In this document: positions 33,933 to 45,054 of the stretch, piece after piece
Layout of the letters: the number at the start of each line of letters is the position of its first letter
Numbering within the stretch: the stretch's first letter is position 1
Assembly (NCBI GenBank): GCA_016165875.1
Contig: JABBOT010000023.1
Span: 1,860,001-1,924,000, forward strand
Length of the DNA: 64,000 nucleotides
Reading direction: 5' to 3'
DNA from: Acanthopleura granulata
Lineage: Eukaryota; Mollusca; Polyplacophora; Chitonida; Chitonidae
Position numbers and translations under genes: made by a program
Notes under the pieces: generated by a model
What the model was told of the DNA's origin: nothing
Seen by the model: only the letters and a program-made list of their open reading frames with translations
Database searches by the model: none

Positions 33933-36900
33933 ATTAACTCTTCATTTGATACGTATGCTACTCATAAAACAGAATAATAAGGACGTTTTTCCAACTTTTT
34001 TTTTTACACTGTATTACTTATTTGAAAATTTTAAAAATTTGTTCAGAATAGACTTACTTATCACCCTGTCCCTTGCTTTTCAGTGTATTACAATATGTGC
34101 AGATATGCGCATTGTGAAATATCTGTATGTTTGTGCCAGTGGGTCGTGAAATTATTAGCCACTTGATATGTGGTAACACTATGAGGTGACATTATGATGT
34201 GCATTCTTCCCTCATAATAAGAATTTTGGGATGCCTGAAGACACAGTCATGATGACTGTGGACATAACTTTGTAAGTGTATAAAGTAGGTAGTAGGTTAT
34301 AAGGCATACTGTTAGTAAAATATATAACTGGATAATTTTGCGACAGAAAAAACAGAACAGAACAAAAAAAAGATTGCCGTTTGGAAAGAATTTGGCTATG
34401 GAAAGGCATCAGAGAACAATTCAGAAATAAAAGAATTAATCTGAACATAAAAAAACGCATGGACAAGCCTGGCTACAGTTTTGAGAAAGAATTCCAAGAC
34501 TTAAGTAACAATGGGTCACATTTTTTTAACTATAAGTTAGGAGGAGAAACACTGGGATAATCATTTGTGTTCAACTTTTCATCAGAGGTCACACCAATTC
34601 ACCCCAATTGCTCATCTTCTAAAGGCGAAACCATTTATCACCAGCCAACACCATTTACTATACAACTGGATGTCACATCCACTACCAGTGACTAACTACA
34701 TGTGTGAAAGTAATTAGAAAAGTAATTCATGATTCTCCTGACACCCAGCAGGAGTGTAACAGTACCCCAATGCTAATGCTGTTCCAAGTCCAGCACTTAT
34801 TTGTTCGCTGGCAAGTTATACATATGTAAGGTACGGTGCTAATTGGTAATTGTGGGTCTTGTGCATTTTGCATCTTAACACAATCCTCTAGCACCTGTTT
34901 TCAGTCTTCCATTGGCAGTACTTGCGGGCTGTATTCTCTTTTAACTCGTTAAGGTGTTAACCCTTACTGAGCAAATCCATCGTGCTGTGAACCCACGGAC
35001 AAAATGTTTTTTTGTTTTTTTTTTCGCCTGTAACTGGTCTTACGGCTTTTTTGTGTTTTATGTAACAAACATTTAGTGGTTAAGAGAATCTTACCTTTTT
35101 AACTGATAGCTTTGGCAACATCTATGGACATAGTTATAACATGGCCTTTTGTGATCTCCATGTACACATTCCTTTTGATAAACTAGATCTTGGAAGGAAA
35201 AAATTTATACAGAAGTCTGCATATATTTTATGAAATTTATACAGTAATCATTCCTTGGAGATCTGAAAGATACATACATTGTATATAACAAGTGCAACTG
35301 CCGAGTACTTGTATTTATACAGATCCGAAATGTCTTAATTTGTTTACTGCAATATGTATATAATTATGTAATTGTGCTGCATATGACTGCTTAAACAGTG
35401 ATGGTAACAGCTGCCAATATAAATTCAGGAGCTATTGCCATTGTACAATATTAATTTTATGAAGCACGAGTTTTGCACAGCTGTGACTTCCTTGTGGAGA
35501 TTTTCTCAAACTGATGCATGCATTGTCTGTTAATTAATGTGACTGGTAATTAGAATGTTAATGATGCCAGAATATTTTCTTTGTTTGGGTGCTGGAAAAC
35601 TTTTATCCTCCTAAACACAAAAATTTGTTGTAATGTTGATTGGTGAAATTATACTAATTAGTTGTTTTAAAAACCATTATAAATGTGGGTTTATTGATCC
35701 AGTCTTCCTCAGTCCATTTATTCTTAGCTAATGTAAGGAGTTATAAGTTTAAACTGTTGTAACAGTGTAATGGTATATGATTAACATGACTGGTAGAACT
35801 GATACCTCATTACCATCAGACATTGGTTTTTCTTTTCTTTTTATGTTATGCTTCTAATTATGGGCTGGATTGAACTTGCAGACAGAAATTGCATCTCATA
35901 ATGAAGCCCATAAACCTCATCTGGAAATAAGAATATTTATGGGAATTAGAATTGAAGATTAAAACAGGTTCCTCCTGCTTAAAAATGAAATGCTGCTTTG
36001 AATAAGAATATGTGTTTGAAATAAGAAGAGATACATGTACACTGTACCATATTTGTGCCTTAAACATGTAAAAAAAAGAAGTTTGATGTTGAGGGTCTCA
36101 GATTCATTGTCTTTAAGAAATTTGTTATTTTGAGATGTAAATGGTGTACATCATATTTATACCTGTATCTATAGGAATGTGACCATTAATTAGCTGAAAA
36201 AACTGGGTTGAATGAGTTCTACTAAATTAGGCACAGTCTGAAATGAGGATGTTAAAAAGATTTTAATAAACATGAAAATCATGTACCAAGTTTATGTGAA
36301 TATCATATAATTTGTGTGACACCTACTTGTGGTGCAGTTTTTCTTTTCCAGCAATGTCAAATTTTTCCAGCCTGATGTATACTTTCTGTGTATATTTTAA
36401 ACAGTGACATTTACTTGTGCTGCAGTTTTTTTTTCTAGCAATGTCATTTTTTTCGAGCATGATTTATGCTTTCTCTGTATATTTTGAACTATATTGTAAC
36501 TAAGGCAAATGTAAAGTTAAGCACAGCAAATATGACCATTTTGTATTTAGTTATTTGATAACTTTGTCAAGAAATGCACTAAATTTTCAGTGACATTGAT
36601 TCCCATCACTGCTAGGTGAAGAAGATTTAACTTTGATGCCTAGCCCCCTGGGCTGAGTTAAAGGTGACAACTGCTGACTATTTTTTCTTTTGGTTTGTTC
36701 AATTAAAATGTTGTATTTAACATGTAAGCTTATTGAGATCAAGCTGGCGTCTCACATCCATGTTATATGTATATGTCGTGTAGTTTTGTTCAGCTAACAT
36801 CTTTGAGAAAGATACTCTGTTTGAGACGCAGAATGTATGTTTTATTGATGCCCATATATTTTTTTAGCCACTTTTAGCCAATACGTTGCTATTGTCCATA

Positions 36901-37637
36901 TTTTTAGATTTATTAGTATATGGGGGCCATGTTAAAGATCTGTTAAATTATATTCCACATTTTGTTACACTTCTTCCATGTCTTGTATAATGTATATAAA
37001 TAATACAGTTACACGTATAGCATCTGTTATTAATCATATATAAACATTACCATTCCAGACTTTTGAAACTCTGGTAAAGATGCATTTCACCAAGGTTTTC
37101 TGATTTTTCTTCCATTGTACATACATGATCTTTGAGAAAGGATACATTAGATCTCTTCACATGTAAACATGTTATTCACAAACCTTTTTTACCAAGATGA
37201 ACTGCATGCTCTTTCTCAGAGATACGTCACTGTATGATTGCTTTCAAGTGGGTTTACTGGGCCCTTTTTCTTTTGAAGGCCAGCAGAATTGACACTGACT
37301 GGCTGGTGTATTACTATAAATAATCTAATTACAAAAACTGGATATTACGACCATGTGCACTGTAGTACTATTACCTTTATTTCCTGTAGCATCTTTTGTT
37401 TATTCTGTTTATAGATCAAGGTTGATTCTGTATGCCTGTAAAAGTTAACTGCCTTTTAGCTTTTGTTTTGTTATTTCACTCTTCATGTGTTCATATATCA
37501 CATAATCCTTTTTTTCTGCTGAATCGTTTTACAAAACAGCTTATATCATATCTTGATCCAATTAAAATTTTCTGTCAAAACGTTTTTATTCTTTGTAGAT
37601 GTCTCATTATCATAGCTTGCTGTGAACTAAATTCACA
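33933..37637. other. Long AT-rich non-coding stretch
   Basis: No gene or element recognised. Frames of up to 84 codons only. The similar phrases agcaatgtca and tttactgtg around 36320-36470 hint at an old local duplication. Confidence 0.5.
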
Positions 37638-37881
37638 TGGGGCCTCCGTGACCGAGGGGCTTAGTGTGCCAGCGTGGTATAATGATCCAGGTACCTCCCA
37701 CCAGTGCTGTCGCTGTGAGTTCAAGTCCAGCTCATGGTGGCTTCCTCTCTGCCTGTATGTGGGAAGGTACGCGAGCAACCTGCAAATGATATTGGGTTTC
37801 CTAGGGTCATAATGCTGGCGGCTGTCGTATAATTGAAATATTCTGGAGTACAGCATAAAGCACCAATCAAATAAATAAATT
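37638..37881 (+). mobile_element. SINE, internal deletion
   Basis: Head ggggcctccgtgaccgaggg, then caccagtgctgtcgctgtga and gtgggaaggtacgcgagcaa. The ctctgcccggtttcc part is missing, and it ends aagcaccaatcaaataaata. Confidence 0.85.
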
Positions 37882-40773
37882 CACGTGGAACTGACAGCAT
37901 TATTTAACTTTAATGTCGCTGTAACCAATGTGTTGTATAATTACACCAGTATCAAGGTCAGTGGATCGTTAGTGCGGAGAACACACTCGCCACAGTGATT
38001 ACACAGTAGTGACTGAATGACTGATCGATTGAAGTGTCTGTGGGTAAAGCAAGTGATTCATGGTTGACCTTAAGCGTGGTCACGCCGAAATCATTAGAAT
38101 GGTGTGCCTGTCAGGTAACCAGCTGAATATATCAGCATTGGGACCACATTGCTAATGAGGAGACACCGTCATTATTTTATATTCCCGAAATAGTAACATA
38201 AGGGACATTAATCCCTAAAATTGATATAACACCCAAAGGGTTATTAAACCCCAGAATGGAAATAACAGGAACATTAACCTCTAGAGCAAAAATTGCAATT
38301 CCAGCCTTGATCAAGTGATTCTCCAGATACAGAGGTGCCTCCGCTGCTCTCAGGGCCTTGGCAGCATTAACCAGTTGATAGCTCATACATAGATGTTCAT
38401 GTGGTCTTACATGAAGTTTGTTTACTCAGATCTTTGGAAGTCCGCAGATGTAGCTCACTTTGCAGATGAAAATCCTGTGTCACACGTTTGATAATTAGCT
38501 ATAGTGAAGATGAGGGTGTTGTCAAAAGCCAAGGTGACATCAATTCATTGAAGAATGTCCTTTTCGCAATGAACATCGGAAAAGTGGCCCAGCACAATAG
38601 CACAGCCCTGGTCTTTACGAATCCCGGAAAATCTGCTTTCTTGACAAAGAACGTGTCTTCTGCCAGAAAGTCGAACGCCGTCGAATAAATGGAAAACTCG
38701 TTTTCTGTCCTGAATATAGCTTAAATTTCGCCTAAAGCAAGGTCAAACAGCCGCCCGTGACACCCCGCGGATCCCGAGGGAAACCCACGGGCATACGCAG
38801 TTATATGTGTGTGTGCTTGTATATATATATACATCTTGAACATCTGGAAAGAAGCTTAAGTCGTACTCAGTACTGCTCCACGGCCTGTATTATTGAGTGT
38901 CAAATGTAAAATTATCATTTACCGTGACAAAAATGTAGGGCAATTCGAAGCCCTTTTGAATGTAAACAAGACCCCATCTGAATTGCTGAAGTCGGGTTTT
39001 GCAGACATCCATTTTCTGGGTGATTTTGCTCTTTTAAGAATACTGAACTGAGATTCAATTTATTCTAATTTCTCACGCTGTGTACAAGAGTTTGAGCAGT
39101 TGAAATATCATGGTCCATGCTACACTTCAGATAAAGCTTCGATATTTTGATGAGTGCGGGCAAAACAAAACAAAAAACAAACAAAAAAACAACAACAACA
39201 AAAAAACCATTATTCGGCTATAGTGTGAGTGAATATTAACTCTAAAATATTGTCTTGCCCGTCTCAGGCCGTCTATAATGAGTTCTATACGTAAAATCGG
39301 CCAGTCCCTGACCAGTGAGGTCTTGTACTCGAACCTAGTTATACCTGGCTAGGCCGTGACTTTGTATCACTTTGTACAATAACTGCTTCTGTCTGATTTA
39401 TATTGTGGTCGAAAGGTATATAGGTATAGGCCTACATAGTCAGCTAAGGTAATTAAACCAGAGGGACATCATGTGAAGCGAAACATTCTTGCATATGGCA
39501 TTAAAAACCAGTAAAATCTTGCTTGCAGCAGTTGACGTATTTTGGCTCGCGCAGATCATCCTGGATCCATTGAACAATGAGAGTGATCTCCCTTGGTCCA
39601 AGATTTTGCTCATGTGCCACTTTCGTTGACTGCAACTAATTCGACCTACATGTATTCCATTTCATTGAAGTTTTACCCCATGTACTCATGACAAATGGTC
39701 AACCTTTGTATTTACACGAACTAATTATCGGTTAAATATTTTCACAAGTTATCAGAATGGTTCGTAGGCCCATATAATCGTTTCTAAAGTCTTACCTAGG
39801 TTATCACTGTATTATCTTCACTTAACTCGTATGAGGTGTGTGAAATCCTTATCAGCTTATAGGGCGTACATTACTACTCGGATCGTTAGACAAGTTATAC
39901 AGGGCCTAGTTGAGTTTCTAAATAAATGTCTTTGTTCCCACATATGCACGTTCTTCTACTGAGAAGGAGCTTAGCATACAGTAAGATGTATGGGGACCAG
40001 AGGTTCAGACACAATGACCTTCTAAGTCGACTTCGGCTTCTTAGACTGACGAGACAGGCTCCATTAGTATTCAGAATCCAACCCTTATTCCTCTCTGGTA
40101 CAGTCGGAAAATGCCAAGTTTACAGCTCAAGCCTGGCCTACTGTTTGGAATAAGGTATAGGTGACAGAATCGTCCGTGCGCTATTTATACCAAATATATG
40201 TATATATATATATATATATATAACAAGGTACATAACTTCAATGCCTGAGACATAAGCACGAAATTCACATAACTGGACACAAAACACGGAAAAATACTCC
40301 AATCTCACACAAACGACACAAAACACGGAAAAATACTCCAATCTCAACCTAACGTCGTTCATTCGAAAGCTGACACACTGGGCTTTACGTTGATATATGA
40401 ACCAAAGAAACATGCTTTTCCTTGGCAACACGAAACCGGAAACTCGTATGTTTGTATTATTTTTCTCGTATGAATAGCGTTCTGCCACCCATATGGTATA
40501 GGCTACACCGACTCCATAAGTCATCCTATCTGAATAGATGTCACAACTTACTCAAGCAAACCCTCTCGTCACAATAATTCTGGGTTATAAAACTTTTGAA
40601 TGGAGAAGTCATTCCTCTGTAGGCCTCTAAATGAGAAATGGATTTGAACTGAAGTAGAATGAATGTAGGCCCGTTTCAAGTGACGCATTTTGCCGGATTC
40701 TGAATGACGCAGTGGTCACCAAAGATGCCACAGTCAAAAGGGTATGTCCTCCGGTATAGCGTGCATGGAGGAA
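37882..40773. other. Non-coding stretch with small repeats
   Basis: No gene seen. A short SINE body fragment lies at about 38768-38805 (gagggaaacccacgggcata). A weak repeat of attaatcccta/attaaacccca type lies at 38195-38280, two copies of a 40-bp unit at about 40275-40350, and a TA run at 40197-40222. Confidence 0.5.
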
Positions 40774-40806
40774 TTATTTATTTATTTGATTGAAGTTTTA
40801 CGCCGT
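40774..40806 (-). mobile_element. SINE tail fragment
   Basis: Only ttatttatttatttgattga and ttttacgccgt remain. Confidence 0.6.
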
Positions 40807-41068
40807 TGTGGAGGAAATAAACTTCATAGAATACAGGGCAAATCACCACACATAATCAACCCACTGGTCCGCACAGCCACTGCATAAGTGAAGCTGTATT
40901 TAAATCACAGAAAACTTTGGTGCTTGTGTCTTTTTTCATCTATCTACATAACCAATGAAAAAAAAAACACGTTCGTTTAAAATTCTGAGAAATTCATAGG
41001 GATTTTTATTCCAAATAGTACCTTAAACACACGTTTTGATTGCATAAGTCATGTAACTGTCAGTACTT

Positions 41069-41337
41069 GTATTTATTTATTTATTTGATTGGTCTTTTAC
41101 GCCGTACTCAAGAATATTTCACTTAAACGACGGCGGCCAGCATGATGGGAGGAGGAAACCGGGCAGAGCCAGGCGGAAACCCACGAACATCCGCAGGTTG
41201 CTGGCAGACCTTCCCACGTAAGGCCGGAGAGGAAGCCAGCATGAGCTGGTCTTGAACTCACAGCGTCCGCATTGGTGGGAGGCTTTCGGTCATTGTGCTG
41301 CGATAGTGCGCTAACCGACTGAGCCACGGAGGTCCCC
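41069..41337 (-). mobile_element. Near full-length SINE
   Basis: Very well preserved minus-strand copy: ttgattggtcttttacgccg, actcaagaatatttcac, gacggcggccagcatgatgg, cgcaggttgctggcagacct, gccggagaggaagccagc, and head with cgctaaccgactgagccacg. Its head (tgctgcgatagtgcgc) shares diagnostic bases with the triplicated-head copy at 33.6 kb, so the two may belong to one subfamily. Confidence 0.92.
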
Positions 41338-43522
41338 GTTGGAACTTGTACGTATACTGGATTCCGTTAGGGTTTTGGCATGCATTTATCATAGCTGGGA
41401 GGAAATGAATAGAATTACACATCAACTCAATGCACCTGTCGTGTATACAATCTTTCACAGACAGTTATTTCGTTTTCCTGGTAAAGCTACGAGCTCTTAA
41501 ATTTCAAAGAGGAATAATTTCCAAAAAAAAAAAAAAAAAAAAAGAAAACATTACGTACGAATGCCTACAATATATGCAAGTTTCGATGTAATTTATCCAT
41601 AAGCATCGACCAAAAACTGGAAGATGGTTTACAAGAAAAATTTTTTTTTTACAAAATCCCTTGTAAATGTCTCAAAATGAGCGGCAGCTCACACCATAAG
41701 CGCTAAAGTACAGTGACAAGGGCAGACTTATGGACCTGTATAGCTTAACAGATACTAATTTCCATATCTATTAATTAGACTTCCTTCAAATATATCCCGT
41801 GCAAAGTTCGTACCAAGGATCAGTGACAACCCAATCTAAAATCGCTGCAAAAGTTCTTTCGCTACACGGATGCGTGCGCACAGTCCCACAGGGTGATTCA
41901 CGCACATATGCCATCCATAAATGTATATGTACAGAAAGAAACTCAAGTTCCGGAGAGCGTCGATCGTGACATTTTTTCCGTATTTTTAATCACCCCTCAG
42001 GTTAAACTTGTGTGTAGACTACCAGCGATTCGAAACACTTTTGACCAAATTATAGGCTGAATTACGTGACATAATTCTCCTTTATATTAAACTGAAGGCA
42101 AGAATAATTATAGATATCTTAGAAATGCAATTTGTAAATCCGGGTGGGATCTTCAACAGTGTTTCTAACTGCAATCTTTTTTAGTTAATTTTATAGTCGA
42201 TCATTTATTCTCTGCTGAAGGAAGAGTAAATCAGCTGCCTCCGCATCGAGAGCATGCCTCACAGCCTTTCCGGCATATATATATCGGAGTCGGTGAGCTC
42301 AACTTGATGAAAGAATATGAAAACTAACGAATAAGCCGAATCTTCACGGGAGCCGTCTCGCGAGATTAACGCTGTTTGGGCGAGACATGTGCGGATGTTC
42401 TCGAAAACTAACGCTAAAAAGACGTGATTTCCGGTAGTCGCTACAACGGCAACAACAACATTCTAAGATATATCGACTACCGGAAATCACGTCTTTCTAG
42501 CGTCGGTTTGCACAGTTAATAATATGGAATTCGATAGGCCTAATATTTTTCTCGCCTATGGCATGATATCAAACAGGAGAGTAAACAGTTAGCATGTTCA
42601 TTTACCTTCTCGATTCCTCTAAGATATATTATGGCTTAAAGCGAAAGAACATCACACAACCCATCCAAACCGGGTCAACAGCCGAACATAGACAAGCGTT
42701 TTCTCATATTACATTTATGTATGCAACGAGAATAAAGAAGATACACATAATAATGTTTGGAAATGGAATAAATAGTGAATTTTAAATGTATAAGGCAATA
42801 TATCCGGTCACAAAAACGTGGCCTGAGGAAGCACAATATCGTATGACTAAAACTAAACACACACATTATGTACAATTTAGTAACTATACCTATATCCCAT
42901 GCACCTGTGTAAAAAGGCCGTGCTGTTGTGAATTAGACAATGATGAAGTACTTTCATTTACGTCATTACATGACCATTATTAAAGTCACACTGGCTCTGC
43001 TCTCCATGTTGAGATATAGATAAGTCGGTGTATCTAATCGCCACCAGCAAGAGCAATGCGGAAGTATGCGCGATTGGGTGTCTATGTATACCTGTAACCC
43101 TCTGAACGGTGGGATGAGTGCTACCAGTGTTCTAGTCACGGCGCACATCCACATCACTATGTGATTATAGTTACACGCGTATTACAGACATAGACTGTGA
43201 TTTACAGAGCACTATGAATACGTATTGAAGAAACATGGTAGAAATTTTAAAAATTCTGTATTGCTTGAAGCTCGTTATTGTTTTGTCCAATGAGTCTATA
43301 TAGCCCGCATCGCTATCATTTTCACGGTGTTCATCAGCTTCTCAAGAACTGGTGATGCTATCAGCGAGCCTGGGTCTGTACAATAACAGAAAAGCGTGGT
43401 TTGGGTTGATCAGATGTCAAACGTGAGATCGGTCGATCTGTTCACCTTTATGACAGGCCTAGCCTATATTCACAAGAACACTGCTCGAGAATCAGAGAAC
43501 AAATCTTAGTCACGATTTGTGT
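41338..43522. other. Non-coding stretch
   Basis: No gene seen. A run of about 22 A at about 41522-41543 and the inverted repeat at 42411-42503. Frames of up to 66 codons. Confidence 0.5.
42411..42503. repeat. Near-perfect inverted repeat, 30-bp arms
   Basis: 42411-42440 pairs with 42474-42503 with a single mismatch; the loop is 33 bases. The arms contain gacgtgatttccggtagtcg and its exact complement. Confidence 0.92.
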
Positions 43523-43819
43523 TCACTCTTCTTTGACTCTCCCTAACCAATTTGTCAAAGGTCTCCTAAAAACATGTCTTTGGGCGTAGTCCTCATTCAG
43601 AGATGCCACGCACGGTTGCAACATCCAATGCTTGTAAAATTTCCCAGATAGTTTAAGACTGTTTCGTGAATTATCTGTAGCAATGATAACAGGATGTGGA
43701 TTGGCAGATGACACAAAGCGATAAACAGCGTGCGAGCACCAAAAGAAGCGAGGGGCACTGGACAAGTCATGGGAAGAGCAGAACGAACAACGAGGTTTCA
43801 TATCAGACAGGAATACCAT
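43523..43819 (-). pseudogene. Possible LINE reverse-transcriptase C-terminal relic
   Basis: The open frame contains CSFC, then FFWCSHAVYRFV, matching the pattern C-x2-C ... FW-x-C-x2-V-x2-F of the zinc-binding segment after the reverse transcriptase in many LINEs. The following residues resemble the usual end region. Nothing of the polymerase is visible upstream, so it would be a 5'-truncated, dead copy. It could be a chance match. Confidence 0.35.
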
Positions 43820-43954
43820 ACACTCGGTAACCAGAAGATTTTCTGAATGTTATAAAAGTTCTCCCAATCTGCCGCGCTTCTGTGGAAAGAATTCATCGTA
43901 CATGCTAAACGTCATTTCCAACCTTTCTGAACACTTTCAAAAGCACTGTTTCAT

Positions 43955-43960
43955 TTTATT
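43955..43960 (-). terminator. Candidate poly(A) signal of the lectin/CUB-like gene
   Basis: AATAAA on the minus strand, about 520 bp past the stop at 44484. It is the nearest canonical hexamer noticed. Confidence 0.3.
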
Positions 43961-44483
43961 GGTTACTTACGTCCATCGACACTCCATGTAGACATTGTCT
44001 TTCAACTCTTTTAATAGACGTTGCGAGACCTTCTAGACAGTTATTTACAACTGATCACTGTTATATTAATCAGACAGTCACACTTTGTTCATTAGCACTA
44101 TAAATCATGTGGCATTATTTCCGATATCTAGAATCTTCTTCCATTTCTCACACATGGATTCGAACATGGGTTCCATCTCAACACTATTTCACACAGTGTC
44201 CGTATAACGTTGCATATAAGTCACAACAGCAGCAATGAAGCAAGAATGTTCAATTCTTTGTCGAGGTGGTGGAATAAAAAATGTGTTGAAGTAAAATAGT
44301 TCCTCTCCAAGTTCGTCTGTACGATTTGAGGAACCGACTTTGGAATATAAGCCTTAAAAAGAGCTTGAGCTTGTACCCTTGTTTGTAAAAATGGCACTGT
44401 TGTTGAGTATAATCTGCGACCATCGACCACATTAGTCTAGAAGCGACATTTAATCTTCGTTTCCGCTGACAAATTATTTCAAT

Positions 44484-45054
44484 TTAGTGATGGTAATGTC
44501 CTGTATTCTCCATTGCTGGGCTCTCTTCGGGAACGTAAGGGGGAGGCCACTCTTCGTCGTCTACAGCGTTGTCCTCGTAAGGTTCCCACGGAGTGCTCGT
44601 GGCCTGGTTCCTGGCCTCGTATGAGCCTTGAGCACGCGGTTGTATTGATGCATAGTACTGAGCGTAGGGATCGTGCACAAGTGGACGTCCGCGAGGGAAC
44701 GTGGCAGAACTCATACAGATATTCTCGTACAGACCGCTAGGCGGCGGCGGGGGCACTCCGTAGTCCGGCAAAAACTCCTGCTGCGAAGAGGCAGCCATTG
44801 CTTGTGAGAAGCTGTCCGTACTTCGGAACGACTTCATTGGACCTTTGTCTTCACTTTTGCGACTTTCCATGTTCCTGGGAACGGTGTTGTAGGAGGCCTT
44901 TCTGCCCTTCTTGCTATTGGGTGGTTTATGTTGAGGCAGTGTGTTGGAGTGAAAGCTGGTGGGGTCTCCCTCTGGCGGTTGTTTTTCTGGAGACATTGGG
45001 CTCGTGTCATTGGAACCTTCTGCCTTCATTTTGTCCGCCTTCTGGGATTTGCGG
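44484..45054 (-). CDS. Cytoplasmic-tail exon of the receptor gene
   Basis: 571 bp, with the last 189 codons and TAA. The tail is Ser/Pro/Lys-rich, contains YENI, a five-Pro run and PPPY, has only one Cys and ends TGHYHH. Confidence 0.85.
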
